DNA of 64,000 nt from Heliomarina sp018223035 (lineage in GTDB: Bacteria; Pseudomonadota; Alphaproteobacteria; Rhodobacterales; Rhodobacteraceae), in NCBI GenBank assembly GCA_018223035.1, contig JAAEZD010000005.1, positions 62,001 to 126,000 on the forward strand, read 5' to 3'. A program made the translations under genes and the position numbers. Positions 52,576 to 61,329 of this stretch are shown piece after piece; the first letter of the stretch is position 1, and each line of letters opens with the position of its first letter. The notes beneath the pieces were generated by a model, which worked only from the letters and a program-made list of their open reading frames with translations, was not told the DNA's origin and ran no database searches.

Positions 52576-53562
52576 ATGAGCCAGTCGTCCAAGCGCATCC
52601 GGTATGTGCTCAAACGTCTCTTGCAGGCGATTCCGATCATCCTTGCTATCGTCGTGCTGAACTTCTTCCTGCTGCAACTGGCCGAAGGCGACGCCGTCGA
52701 CGTGCTTGCAGGCGAGGCCGGATCGGCCACCCCCGAATACATGGCCGAGCTGCGCGCCAAGTTCGGACTCGATCAGCCGCTGATCGTCCAGCTTGGTGTC
52801 TACCTCAAGAACGTGGTGATGCTCGATCTCGGCTATTCCTTCCGCCATGAAATGCCGGTCAGCCAGCTGGTCTTCGACCGCTTCATCCCGACGCTCATCC
52901 TGATGAGCTCGACCATCGTCATCGCCGTCGGCTTTGGCATCATCCTAGGCCTGATCGCCGCCACCGGACTGAACACATGGCGCGACACGGCGATTTCCGT
53001 TTTTGCCCTGATCACCTATGCGACCCCGCTGTTCTGGGTCGGTCTGATGCTGATCGTAGTGTTCTCGCTCAACCTCGGCTGGTTCCCGACCTCGGGAATG
53101 GAGAATTTCGCGATGTTCTATACCGGCTGGGACCGGGTCGTGGATATTGCCCATCACCTCGTGCTGCCGACGATCACGCTCTCGCTGTTTTACCTCGCGC
53201 TCTACACCCGCCTGATGCGGGCCTCGGTGCTGGAACAGCAGGGCGAGGATTACGTCACCACCGCCCGCGCCAAGGGCTTGACCGAACGCCGCATCGTCTT
53301 TGTCCACGTGCTGCGCAACGCGCTCTTGCCGGTCGTGACCATGGCGGGCGTGCAGGTTGGCGCGCTGATCGGCGGATCGGTCATCGTGGAATCCGTCTTT
53401 GCCTGGCCGGGCTTGGGCATGCTGGCCTTCGAGGCGCTGTTCTCGCGCGATCTCAACCTTTTGCTTGGCATCTTCCTGCTCTCCGCCTCCCTCGTGGTGG
53501 CCGTAAACCTGGTGGTCGATATCATCTATTCGCTGCTTGACCCGCGTATCGAGGTCTCCTGA
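52576..53562 (+). CDS. Dipeptide-type ABC importer permease (DppB-like)
   Basis: Permease of 328 residues. The N-terminal RIRYVLKRLLQAIPIILAIV helix and the EAA loop VTTARAKGLTERRIVFVHVL followed by RNALLPVVTMAGVQVG are DppB hallmarks. Ends 1 bp before the next permease start. Forms the membrane channel with the DppC-like protein. Confidence 0.92.
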   Translation: MSQSSKRIRYVLKRLLQAIPIILAIVVLNFFLLQLAEGDAVDVLAGEAGSATPEYMAELRAKFGLDQPLIVQLGVYLKNVVMLDLGYSFRHEMPVSQLVFDRFIPTLILMSSTIVIAVGFGIILGLIAATGLNTWRDTAISVFALITYATPLFWVGLMLIVVFSLNLGWFPTSGMENFAMFYTGWDRVVDIAHHLVLPTITLSLFYLALYTRLMRASVLEQQGEDYVTTARAKGLTERRIVFVHVLRNALLPVVTMAGVQVGALIGGSVIVESVFAWPGLGMLAFEALFSRDLNLLLGIFLLSASLVVAVNLVVDIIYSLLDPRIEVS

Positions 53563-53563
53563 C

Positions 53564-54394
53564 ATGACATTCTGGAAACTCTTCGCCCGCAACCGCTCGG
53601 CGGTGATGGGGCTTGTCATCATCTTCCTGATCATCTTCATGGCCCTGACCGCGCCGCTGTTCTTTCCGGCCGATCCGTTCAGCCTTGCAGGCCAGCCCAT
53701 GTCGCCCCCGGGCGAAAACGGGTTCCTGCTTGGCAGCGACAGCCTTGGCCGCGACGTGGCCGCCGGCATCGCGCATGGCGCCAAGACCTCGCTGCTGATC
53801 GGGCTGCTCGCCACGCTGGTCGCGGTTTTCGTCGGTGTCATCATGGGCGCGCTCGCGGGGTATTACGGCGGGTTCATCGACAACCTGCTGATGCGCGCCA
53901 CCGAGATGTTCCAGACGATCCCGTCCTTCATCTTTGCGATCCTGCTGGTGGCGATCATGAAACCCTCGATCGAAAGCATCGTCATCGCCATCGCGGTGGT
54001 GTCGTGGCCCGCCGTCGCGCGACTCGTGCGCGGTGAATTCCTGTCGCTGCGGGGGCGTGAATTCGTGCAGGCCTGCCATACAATCGGCATGAACGACATC
54101 CGCATCATGCTGGCCGAAATGCTGCCGAACTGCCTCTCGCCGATCATCGTCATCGGCTCGCTCATGGTGGCGACCGCGATCCTGATCGAAAGCGGGCTGG
54201 CCTTCCTTGGCCTCGGCGATCCCAACATCATGAGCTGGGGTTTTCAGGTCGGCGCGGGCCGCACCCTCTTGCGCTCGGCATGGTGGGTTTGCACCTTCCC
54301 GGGCATCGCGATCCTGCTGACCGTGCTGGCGATCAACCTCGTGGGCGAAGGTCTGAACGACGCCCTGAACCCAAGACTGAGGGAGCGCACATGA
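53564..54394 (+). CDS. Dipeptide-type ABC importer permease (DppC-like)
   Basis: Permease of 276 residues. MTFWKLFARNRSAVMGLVII starts with the typical DppC N-terminal helix, and FLLGSDSLGRDVAAGIAHGA is the diagnostic segment. ATG 53564 lies 2 bp after the DppB-like stop; a start at 53537 would overlap it. Coupled to the ATPase gene by ATGA overlap. Confidence 0.92.
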   Translation: MTFWKLFARNRSAVMGLVIIFLIIFMALTAPLFFPADPFSLAGQPMSPPGENGFLLGSDSLGRDVAAGIAHGAKTSLLIGLLATLVAVFVGVIMGALAGYYGGFIDNLLMRATEMFQTIPSFIFAILLVAIMKPSIESIVIAIAVVSWPAVARLVRGEFLSLRGREFVQACHTIGMNDIRIMLAEMLPNCLSPIIVIGSLMVATAILIESGLAFLGLGDPNIMSWGFQVGAGRTLLRSAWWVCTFPGIAILLTVLAINLVGEGLNDALNPRLRERT

Positions 54395-56019
54395 CCCGGC
54401 TTCTCGATATCCGCGATCTTCACGTGGCCCTGCCTGCGGGCGGTCAGCGGGCCCATGCGGTCAAGGCCGCCGACCTGCATCTCGAAGAAAACGAAATCCT
54501 CTGCGTGGTGGGGGAATCCGGTTCCGGCAAATCCCTGACGGCCCGCGCGGTGATGGGGCTCTTGCCGAAGCCGCATGTGCATATCTCTCAGGGCGAGGTG
54601 ATGTTCCAGGGCGAGGATCTGGCCAAGGCGAGCGAAGCGCGTCTGCGCCAGATCCGTGGCTCCGATATATCGATGATCTTTCAGGAACCGATGACCGCGC
54701 TGAACCCGGTGATGACCATCGGCAACCAGATTGATGAGGTGTTTCGTTTCCACGAAAACATGCCCGGCAAGGAACGCCGTGCCCGCGCGCTGAAACTGCT
54801 CGAAGACGTGCATCTGCCCGATCCGGAACAGACGCTCGATGCATATCCGCACCAGCTTTCCGGCGGTCAGCGGCAGCGGGCGATGATCGCAATGGCGCTG
54901 GCGCTCGATCCGAAAATCCTGATTGCGGACGAACCGACCACCGCGCTGGACGTGACCACGCAGGCGCAGGTGCTCAAACTGATCAAGGAGATGCAGGCCG
55001 AGCATGGCACCGGCGTTCTGTTCATCACCCATGACTTTGGAGTGGTTGCCGATATCGCCGACCGCGTTGCCGTGATGCAGAACGGTCTGGTGGTCGAAAC
55101 CGGCACCACCGACGAGGTGCTGCGCAACCCGCAGCACCCCTATACCCAAGGTCTCATGGCGGCGGTGCCAAGCCTGACGCCCCGTGCGGCCCGTGCGCGT
55201 TCAGAGGAATCCGTGCTTAGCGTCAACAAGCTGGTCAAGACCTACAGCAGCGGTGGCGGTCTGTTCGGCGGCAAGGCCCGCGTGGTCCACGCCGCCAAGG
55301 AAGTGACCTTTGACCTCGCCCGGGGCGAGACCCTGGGCATCGTCGGTGAATCCGGCTCGGGCAAATCCACCGTGGCCCGCTGTATCGTGCGCCTGAACGA
55401 TGCCGAGGCCGGAGAGATCCTGCTGGGCGATACCGATCTGCGCCCGCTTGGCCGTTCGGCCATGCGGGCACATCGCTCCAAGATCCAGATGGTGTTTCAG
55501 GACCCCTTCGCCTCGCTCAACCCGCGCACCAAGGTCGGCAAGATCATCGCGCAGGGGCCGCTGCTCTATGGTGCCTCAACCGAAGAAGCGCGGGAGAAGG
55601 CGCTCGAACTGCTCGAAATCGTCGGTCTGGACGACCGCGCCTATGACCGTTTCCCGCATGAATTCTCCGGCGGGCAACGTCAGCGGATCGGCATCGCCCG
55701 CGCCCTTGCGCTCGAACCGCAGATACTGGTGGCGGATGAACCCGTCTCGGCGCTCGACGTGTCGATCCAGGCGCAGATCCTCGAACTGCTCGACAGTATC
55801 CGTGACCGGATGAACCTGTCGATGATCTTCATCACCCATGACCTGCGGGTGGCGGCACAGGTCTGTGACCGGATCGCGGTAATGCGGCGCGGTGAAGTGG
55901 TCGAGATCGGCGCGACCGAAGGTATCTTCGCCAATCCGCAGCACGAATATACCCGCGATCTGCTCTCGGCCGTGCCGGGCAAGGGATGGTTCGCCTCGGA
56001 AACCGCCGTCGCAAGCTAA
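54391..56019 (+). CDS. Dipeptide-type ABC importer fused double ATPase (DppD-DppF-like)
   Basis: Single chain of 542 residues with two ATPase domains. Domain 1: Walker A GESGSGKSLTARAVMGL, signature LSGGQRQRAMIAMAL, Walker B LIADEPTTALD. Domain 2: Walker A GESGSGKSTVARCI, signature FSGGQRQRIGIARAL, Walker B LVADEPVSALD. The fused form contrasts with the separate ATPases of the first peptide importer in the window. The start overlaps the permease stop. Confidence 0.93.
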   Translation: MTRLLDIRDLHVALPAGGQRAHAVKAADLHLEENEILCVVGESGSGKSLTARAVMGLLPKPHVHISQGEVMFQGEDLAKASEARLRQIRGSDISMIFQEPMTALNPVMTIGNQIDEVFRFHENMPGKERRARALKLLEDVHLPDPEQTLDAYPHQLSGGQRQRAMIAMALALDPKILIADEPTTALDVTTQAQVLKLIKEMQAEHGTGVLFITHDFGVVADIADRVAVMQNGLVVETGTTDEVLRNPQHPYTQGLMAAVPSLTPRAARARSEESVLSVNKLVKTYSSGGGLFGGKARVVHAAKEVTFDLARGETLGIVGESGSGKSTVARCIVRLNDAEAGEILLGDTDLRPLGRSAMRAHRSKIQMVFQDPFASLNPRTKVGKIIAQGPLLYGASTEEAREKALELLEIVGLDDRAYDRFPHEFSGGQRQRIGIARALALEPQILVADEPVSALDVSIQAQILELLDSIRDRMNLSMIFITHDLRVAAQVCDRIAVMRRGEVVEIGATEGIFANPQHEYTRDLLSAVPGKGWFASETAVAS

Positions 56020-56027
56020 GGGGCAGG

Positions 56028-56045
56028 GGCCGGGCACGCCCGGCC
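56028..56045. terminator. Perfect GC hairpin at convergent gene junction
   Basis: GGCCGGGC (56028-56035) and GCCCGGCC (56038-56045) form an 8-bp inverted repeat between the importer operon and the convergent thi operon. It could act from both sides; T-runs are weak. Confidence 0.45.
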
Positions 56046-56052
56046 AGCCCCG

Positions 56053-56469
56053 TCAGCCGCTCTCAAGCGCAACCAGTTGCTCGACCTCGGCCCAGGCGGC
56101 ATCCATCGCCTCGGCCAGAGCCTCTGCCGGCAGGGAAATCTCATCCGGTCCATCCGGATCGATCACTGCCGTGCCGGCGCTTAAGGTGATCGCCAGAACA
56201 TCGCCGGATAGCCGGTGACGGTAGAGCACCGATTTGCCGTCCCGAAGTTCCGCCGCTCCGTCGCGCAAGAGCGCGCGCGCGACCTCGTCGAAAATGTCAT
56301 CGACAAGGATCAGCGCGTCCTGCGTCAGGAATTTCACCCCGCCGTTCGTGCTCTCGATCCATCCGGCACTCCGGCGCAGCTCGGCATCTTTCAGCAGGTC
56401 AGCAGCGTAAAGCAATTGCCGATCCCCCTGAACAATCAGAACAGTCTGGTAAGAGATCTGTTCTTGCAT
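56053..56469 (-). CDS. Hypothetical protein at end of thi operon
   Basis: Protein of 138 residues beginning MQEQISYQTVLIVQGDRQLL. No transmembrane segment, signal peptide or recognisable domain; the C-terminal third is rich in Ala and Glu and may be helical. It starts 3 bp after the thiD stop and is probably co-expressed with thiamine salvage genes under the TPP riboswitch. Either a thiamine-linked accessory protein or an unrelated passenger. Confidence 0.7.
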   Translation of the reverse strand: MQEQISYQTVLIVQGDRQLLYAADLLKDAELRRSAGWIESTNGGVKFLTQDALILVDDIFDEVARALLRDGAAELRDGKSVLYRHRLSGDVLAITLSAGTAVIDPDGPDEISLPAEALAEAMDAAWAEVEQLVALESG

Positions 56470-56472
56470 GGC

Positions 56473-57279
56473 TCATTCGTGATTGAAGGGGAAAGCGTGG
56501 AAATGGTTCACCGGCCCGTGGCCCTTTCCGACTTCCAGCAGGTCGGAATGGGCGATGGCCCGGGCGGTATAGGTCTTGGCATTGCGCGCGGCCTCGCCAA
56601 GCAGGCGTCCATGGCCCAGCTCGCAGGCCAGCGCCGATGACAGGGTGCATCCGGTACCATGCGTATTGCGCGTCACATGGCGCGGTCCGCCCAGATCCAG
56701 ATGCATATCCGCCGACAACAGCAGATCCGGGGACTCCGGCTGATCCAGATGCCCGCCCTTGAGCATTACCGCCCGTGGACCAAGCGCCAGCAGGTCCACC
56801 GCCTGCCGCCGCATGTCCTCAAGGTTCACCGCCTCGTCACAATCCAGCAGGTCGGCGGCTTCGGGCAGGTTCGGGGTAATGACAGTGGCGCGTGGCAAAA
56901 GCCGGTCGCGCAGCGCTTCGACCGCGTCGGCCTGCAGCAAGCGGTCGCCGCCCTTGGCCACCATCACAGGGTCAAGCACCACTGGGGCTTTAAGCCCCTC
57001 CAACGCTTCAAGAACCGCCTCGATAATCGCGGCCGAGCCGAGCATGCCGATCTTGACCGCATCCACCCGGATGTCATCCCGGATCGCTTTGATCTGCGCG
57101 GCGACCATGGCGGGCGGCACCAGTTCGACGGCGCTGACCCCTTGGGTATTTTGCGCGGTCAGCCCGGTCAGCGCCGCCATCGCATAGCCACCGCGCGCCG
57201 ATATCGCCTTGATGTCGGCCTGGATACCGGCTCCGCCGGAGGGATCGGACCCGGCGATGGAAAGAATATTGGGGATCAT
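56473..57279 (-). CDS. thiD: Hydroxymethylpyrimidine/phosphomethylpyrimidine kinase
   Basis: Kinase of 268 residues that phosphorylates HMP and HMP-P for thiamine pyrophosphate synthesis. ILSIAGSDPSGGAGIQADIK and the late RHVTRNTHGTGCTLSSAL are the ThiD signatures (the latter holds the catalytic Asp/Cys region of ribokinase-fold HMP kinases). ATG 57279 overlaps the thiE stop, preferred over the ATG at 57291. Part of thiM-thiE-thiD. Confidence 0.93.
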   Translation of the reverse strand: MIPNILSIAGSDPSGGAGIQADIKAISARGGYAMAALTGLTAQNTQGVSAVELVPPAMVAAQIKAIRDDIRVDAVKIGMLGSAAIIEAVLEALEGLKAPVVLDPVMVAKGGDRLLQADAVEALRDRLLPRATVITPNLPEAADLLDCDEAVNLEDMRRQAVDLLALGPRAVMLKGGHLDQPESPDLLLSADMHLDLGGPRHVTRNTHGTGCTLSSALACELGHGRLLGEAARNAKTYTARAIAHSDLLEVGKGHGPVNHFHAFPFNHE

Positions 57280-57890
57280 AGTGCGCTCCATTCCTGCATC
57301 AGCTTTCGCGTGGCGGCCTCGGGGTCGGCGGCCCGCGTGACCGCGCTCACCACCGCCATGCCCACGGCACCGGCCTGTTTCAGTGCTGCCGCATCGCCTG
57401 TGCCAAGACCGCCGATGGCGACAACCGGGCAGGGGGCAAGGCCCACGATGTCCGCCAGCCCGTCAAACCCGATGGGCGGCGCATGGTCGGATTTGCTGGG
57501 TGTCGCCCGCAAGGGCCCCGCGCCGATGTAATCGAGCGCCAACCCGTCCAGCGCCGCGCACTGATCGGCGTTCTCGATGGAAAGACCCAGGATCATCTCA
57601 GGCCCGATCCGGTCTCGTATCCGCGCCGGATTGCCATCGCTCTGCCCGATATGCAGCCCGTCGACCCCAAGCGCGCAGGCAAGCTCGACCCGATCATTCA
57701 AGATCAGCTTTGTGCCGCTGCCCGAGAGAATTTCCGCCAGTTCCCGGGCCAGCTCGGCAAAGGCCGCATCGGGGGCTTCCTTGTCGCGCAGCTGCACGGC
57801 CCAGGCGCCACCCCGCATCGCGGCCAGCGCTTGGTCCGGAACCGAAATTGCCGCCCCCGCATCCGTCACCACGTAAACCGGCCCGATCAT
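57276..57890 (-). CDS. thiE: Thiamine-phosphate synthase
   Basis: Enzyme of 204 residues joining HMP-PP and thiazole phosphate. Substrate motifs visible are AVQLRDKEAPD, LILNDRVELA, GLHIGQSD and IGAGPLRATPSKSDH, all in TIM-barrel order expected for ThiE. ATGA overlaps couple it with thiM and thiD, placing it under the riboswitch. Confidence 0.93.
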   Translation of the reverse strand: MIGPVYVVTDAGAAISVPDQALAAMRGGAWAVQLRDKEAPDAAFAELARELAEILSGSGTKLILNDRVELACALGVDGLHIGQSDGNPARIRDRIGPEMILGLSIENADQCAALDGLALDYIGAGPLRATPSKSDHAPPIGFDGLADIVGLAPCPVVAIGGLGTGDAAALKQAGAVGMAVVSAVTRAADPEAATRKLMQEWSAL

Positions 57891-58675
57891 GCGGCGGTGA
57901 TCCTTGCGCCCTTGGTGGCCTCCTCCGGGCTCAGCCCGTACAGCGCGTCCAGAAAGGCGACCTGAAAACTGCCCGGTCCCTTGGCGCTCTGCCCGGCGAT
58001 CTCTCCGGCCAGCCCGTAGCAGGCCAGCGCCGCCGCTGTCGCCTCAAGCACGGGCTGATCAACGCAAAAGGCCGCGATCACCCCGTTCAGCGAACAGCCC
58101 ATGACGGTAATCCGGCCCATCATTTCATGACCGTTTTCAATGCGATAGCCGCGCGTTCCGTCCGTCACGTAATCGACGGGGCCAGAAACGGCGACCACGC
58201 CGCCCGTACGCCCCGCCAATTGCCGCGCGGCTTCTTCCGCGTCAGACACCGCATCCCCCGCATCGACGCCGCGCGCGGCACTTTCCAGCCCCGCCAGCGT
58301 CAGGATCTCAGAGGCATTGCCGCGGATCACGGTCGGTTTCAGACCGATCAGCCGGTTCGACAGGTCCCGGCGAAACGTGGTCGCCGCGACGCCCACCGGG
58401 TCCATCACCCAGGGGCGGCCATTGTCGGCCATCACGGTGCCGGCTTCCTCCATCGCTGCGCCCCATTCCGGGTCGGCGGTGCCGATATTCACGGTCAGCG
58501 CCTGCGCCAGCCCGGCGAATTCGGCCACTTCGACGCGGGCATGGACCATCGCGGGCGACGCCCCGACAGCAAGAAGCACATTCGCCATGACATTCATGGC
58601 AACGAAATTCGTGATATTAAGGACCAGCGGCGCGGTCTCGCGCATCTGGGCAAGGTAAGCTCCGGTGTCGTGCAT
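57887..58675 (-). CDS. thiM: Hydroxyethylthiazole kinase
   Basis: Kinase of 262 residues that salvages the thiazole moiety. Key segments are VLNITNFVAMNVMANVLLAV and the late MGCSLNGVIAAFC anion-hole region with active-site Cys; GNASEILTLAG is also typical. First gene after the TPP riboswitch, with GAGGAG before ATG 58675. The operon therefore serves salvage of thiamine precursors. Confidence 0.93.
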   Translation of the reverse strand: MHDTGAYLAQMRETAPLVLNITNFVAMNVMANVLLAVGASPAMVHARVEVAEFAGLAQALTVNIGTADPEWGAAMEEAGTVMADNGRPWVMDPVGVAATTFRRDLSNRLIGLKPTVIRGNASEILTLAGLESAARGVDAGDAVSDAEEAARQLAGRTGGVVAVSGPVDYVTDGTRGYRIENGHEMMGRITVMGCSLNGVIAAFCVDQPVLEATAAALACYGLAGEIAGQSAKGPGSFQVAFLDALYGLSPEEATKGARITAA

Positions 58676-58679
58676 CGTG

Positions 58680-58699
58680 TCTCCTCGCCGGGGAGGAGA
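58680..58699 (-). promoter_or_regulatory. Shine-Dalgarno-masking hairpin of the thi operon
   Basis: On the coding strand TCTCCTC pairs with GAGGAGA around a 6-base loop (58680-58686 with 58693-58699). The GAGGAG arm is the thiM ribosome site, so forming this stem should block translation. An alternative stem, CCGGCGG (58727-58733) with CCGCCGG (58755-58761), lies between it and the aptamer. Confidence 0.55.
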
Positions 58700-58747
58700 T
58701 CAAAACCGCAACATCGAACCGAGGAACCGGCGGGCTGAGGTTTTGCA

Positions 58748-58822
58748 ACTTCCTCCGCCGGCATGATCCGGTTCAGGTTCAAAGGGTGCTTCTCAGCCCG
58801 CAGATGCGGACGCCCCTGTCGC
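58748..58822 (-). promoter_or_regulatory. TPP riboswitch (THI element) controlling thiM-thiE-thiD
   Basis: On the minus strand the conserved aptamer pieces occur in order: CAGGGGCG, then CTGAGA (58791-58796), then ACCCTTTGAACCTGA (58773-58787) and a GGATCATGCCGGCGG segment. This is the standard thiamine pyrophosphate aptamer; it lies about 75 bp upstream of thiM. High thiamine should switch the operon off. Confidence 0.9.
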
Positions 58823-59379
58823 AGCCCCATGCATCGGGCAGAGACCCCGGCTTGTCAACCGGCGATCACGGCACCCGTTTCACCGCGCGCCGCCTTTACG
58901 CGATCTGAACTTGGCAGGCATTGTCTTCTCCCCGGCCGCTCGACCATCCCTTGTGACTGACGCTTGTCGTGCCGTTTCGAACAGTGAATCCGGGCCCGGG
59001 GGTGCACAGGGGGTGTACAGATGTCATACGCTTTGTGCACGGGTGGTGCCACCTAAGGTTGTTAACCAATATGCTGAAATTGCTCAGTTTTTGAACGTTG
59101 TGGGCCGGTTATGGTAAAGAAGACATTGAAATCTCGGGAAAACCAGAAAAAGCCATATTCCTTTCCCAAAATCGATGTAGTTGCAGCGTTAACACGCATC
59201 ATCGCAAGCCCGTGAGGACGGCAAGAAAAGGTAAATTTACCTTTCTCTGTTACGTCTCCGCGGCTTCACCCCGATCACCGTCATATCGGATGATCGCTGC
59301 CAGAACGGCGAAAAGCGAACGAAACTAGGGCCACGAGCGTCAGGCGTCGCGGCACATAAACCATGACGGCTAAGTAACG
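58823..59379. other. Non-coding stretch upstream of the RTX-Hint gene
   Basis: No gene seen. The part from 58998 holds TGCACA (59003-59008) and TGTACA (59014-59019) separated by GGGGG, echoing the 34387 repeat. An 18-bp perfect palindrome lies at 59227-59244. The RTX-Hint start has only a weak ribosome site (GGCTAAG). Confidence 0.5.
59227..59244. promoter_or_regulatory. 18-bp perfect palindrome AAAGGTAAATTTACCTTT
   Basis: Perfect 9+9 palindrome in the non-coding gap, about 135 bp upstream of the RTX-Hint gene. Size and AT-rich centre suit a dimeric repressor or activator site. Which protein binds it is unknown. Confidence 0.5.
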
Positions 59380-60681
59380 ATGAGCAGCGATCCGGAAGAC
59401 GACACACCCCAGTTCAAGCAGGGCACTGCCGGCAATGACACGATCACCGGCGGCAATGCTGGAGACTCTCTGCACGGAGAGGCGGGCGACGACACCATTC
59501 ACGGCAACGGCGGGGCCGACGCCGTGTATGGGGGGGCCGGAAAAGATACGGTCTATGGCGGCGACGGCGGCGATGCGATCTATGGCCAATCCGGTGATGA
59601 CACCCTTCACGGCGAAGGCGGCAATGATGCCATCTACGGAGGATCGGGCCGCGATACCATGTATGGCGGTGATGGTGATGATGCCCTCTATGGTGAGGAC
59701 GGGGATGACACCATCTATGGTGGTTCGGGAAACGACACCATCTATGCAGGCAACGGCTATGACAAGATCTATGGCGGCGCGGGCAACGACACGATCTTTG
59801 GAGGCGGCGACAACGATACGCTCGAAGGGGGGGACGGTGCGGACACGATCGTAATCTCTTTTGGCGAAACCACGAATTTCAACACGACCGTCAAGGGCGG
59901 CTCTGGCGGCGACGACAACGATACGCTTGATATCTCCAACCTGATCGAAGACGGTTGGAACGTCACAGGCTGGGTGAAAAATCCGGAAAGCAACGGGATG
60001 GATGGCTATAACGGCCAGATCACCCTGCAGCGCGGCGACCAGTGGGCCAATATTAACTACGAGGATATCGAGAATTTCCAGACCGAGGTCGTCTGTTTCA
60101 CGCCCGGCAGCCTGATTTCAACCATTCGGGGTCTGCGTCCGGTCGAAACCCTCGTGCCCGGCGATCTCGTCTATACCCGCGATAACGGCGCGCAACCGCT
60201 GCGCTGGATCGGTCAGCGTCAGCTCAGCGCAGCCGAGCTTCGGACCGCGCCCTCCTTCGCGCCGGTGATGATCCGCAAGGATGCCTTTGGCCCGGGCTGT
60301 CCCGAGCGCGACATGATGGTCAGCCCAAACCACCGGATGCTGGTCGAATCCGGCGAGGCACAGCTGATGTTCGGTGAAGATGAGGTGCTGGTGCCTTCCA
60401 AGCACCTTGTCGGTGCACCGGGTGTATCTCGCCGGAGTCCGGAGGCGGTGACCTATATTCACCTGATGTTCGACAACCACGAAATTATCCGCTCCGACGG
60501 GGTGTGGAGCGAAAGTTTCCAACCCGCCAGCCGCACCATGGCGGCGATGGGCCGCGATCAGCAGAACGAGATCGAAGCTTTGTTCCCCGAGCTTGCAACC
60601 GCTTTCGGTCTCGACGGCTACCGTGCCGCACGGCTTTCGCTCAAACGACACGAGGCGGAACTGCTCCGCGCCTGTGCCTAA
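59380..60681 (+). CDS. RTX calcium-binding repeat protein with C-terminal Hint domain
   Basis: Protein of 433 residues. Residues 17-155 are about fifteen GGxGxDxUx nonapeptides (for example DTIYGGSGNDTIYAGNG), which bind calcium and form a beta roll. Residues 236-385 are a Hedgehog/intein (Hint) domain, starting Cys239 in VVCFTPGSLI with the His in SPNHRMLVES, a type linked to self-cleavage. There is no Sec signal peptide, so type I secretion is likely; its exporter is not in the window. The stop overlaps the convergent nucleotidyltransferase stop by 3 bp. Confidence 0.87.
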   Translation: MSSDPEDDTPQFKQGTAGNDTITGGNAGDSLHGEAGDDTIHGNGGADAVYGGAGKDTVYGGDGGDAIYGQSGDDTLHGEGGNDAIYGGSGRDTMYGGDGDDALYGEDGDDTIYGGSGNDTIYAGNGYDKIYGGAGNDTIFGGGDNDTLEGGDGADTIVISFGETTNFNTTVKGGSGGDDNDTLDISNLIEDGWNVTGWVKNPESNGMDGYNGQITLQRGDQWANINYEDIENFQTEVVCFTPGSLISTIRGLRPVETLVPGDLVYTRDNGAQPLRWIGQRQLSAAELRTAPSFAPVMIRKDAFGPGCPERDMMVSPNHRMLVESGEAQLMFGEDEVLVPSKHLVGAPGVSRRSPEAVTYIHLMFDNHEIIRSDGVWSESFQPASRTMAAMGRDQQNEIEALFPELATAFGLDGYRAARLSLKRHEAELLRACA

Positions 60682-61289
60682 CGGTCCGGGTTCTCGCGGC
60701 GCCACGCGGCCCAGTCCTCGGGCGTATCGAGATCAAGCCGCGCATGCTGGCCCGGTAGGGGTACAAGGGCGATTGAATCCGCGTTCTGCGCAACGACTTC
60801 ACGCCCGCCGCTGTCCCCCGTCAGGCGGGTCAGCTCGGGGAACAGTGGGGCAGTGAAGATGATGGGATGACCCTGTTTTCCGTCTTCGGTCATGCCGCGA
60901 ATGATACTGGATTCCCGATGGGAAACAGCGGCGTGTATGACTTCGTTAAGGTCGTTCTCGGTCAATTCCGGCAGGTCCGCAAGCAGGACCATCGCTCTTT
61001 CTGTTCCTTCGGGCAATGCCGCGAATCCCGCGCGTATCGAAGCGTTCATACCTTCTTCAGGATTTGGAACCACAATCAGCGATACGTCCATTCCCTCCAG
61101 TTCGCCGTACCGGGCATGGGGCGGCGGTGGCAGGGTGACCAGAACAGGCCCCATCGTCACCCGCCGCGCCATCTCGGCCTGTCGTCGCAAAAGGCTCATA
61201 CCATCGACGGGCTCAAGCAGCTTGTCGCGCCCGCGCATCCGCGCAGCGGCCCCGGCAGCAAGAAGGATGATCGGCAGATCGGGTTTCAT
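60678..61289 (-). CDS. Nucleotidyltransferase of the MobA/MocA (NTP_transf_3) family
   Basis: Protein of 203 residues with the N-terminal LLAAGAAARMRGRDKLLEPV motif that binds nucleotide and magnesium, and a later MVLLADLPEL metal-binding Asp segment. This fits molybdenum-cofactor cytidylyl- or guanylyltransferases. ATG 61289 is chosen over 61358, whose extra residues overlap the dehydrogenase gene. No molybdoenzyme lies nearby to settle which cofactor it makes. Confidence 0.85.
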   Translation of the reverse strand: MKPDLPIILLAAGAAARMRGRDKLLEPVDGMSLLRRQAEMARRVTMGPVLVTLPPPPHARYGELEGMDVSLIVVPNPEEGMNASIRAGFAALPEGTERAMVLLADLPELTENDLNEVIHAAVSHRESSIIRGMTEDGKQGHPIIFTAPLFPELTRLTGDSGGREVVAQNADSIALVPLPGQHARLDLDTPEDWAAWRRENPDR

Positions 61290-61329
61290 GGCTCGGGTGT
61301 AAGCGCCCCGTATTTGACGGTCCAGCCCC

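Noticed and set aside
51103..52848. Long open frame of 581 codons on the minus strand
   Set aside because: Antisense shadow of the dipeptide-binding-protein and permease genes, no recognisable domains and no ribosome site.
59430..59850. Repeated DNA units that might be taken for a tandem repeat or CRISPR array
   Set aside because: The periodicity is 27 bp and codes for RTX nonapeptides in frame; there are no unique spacers.
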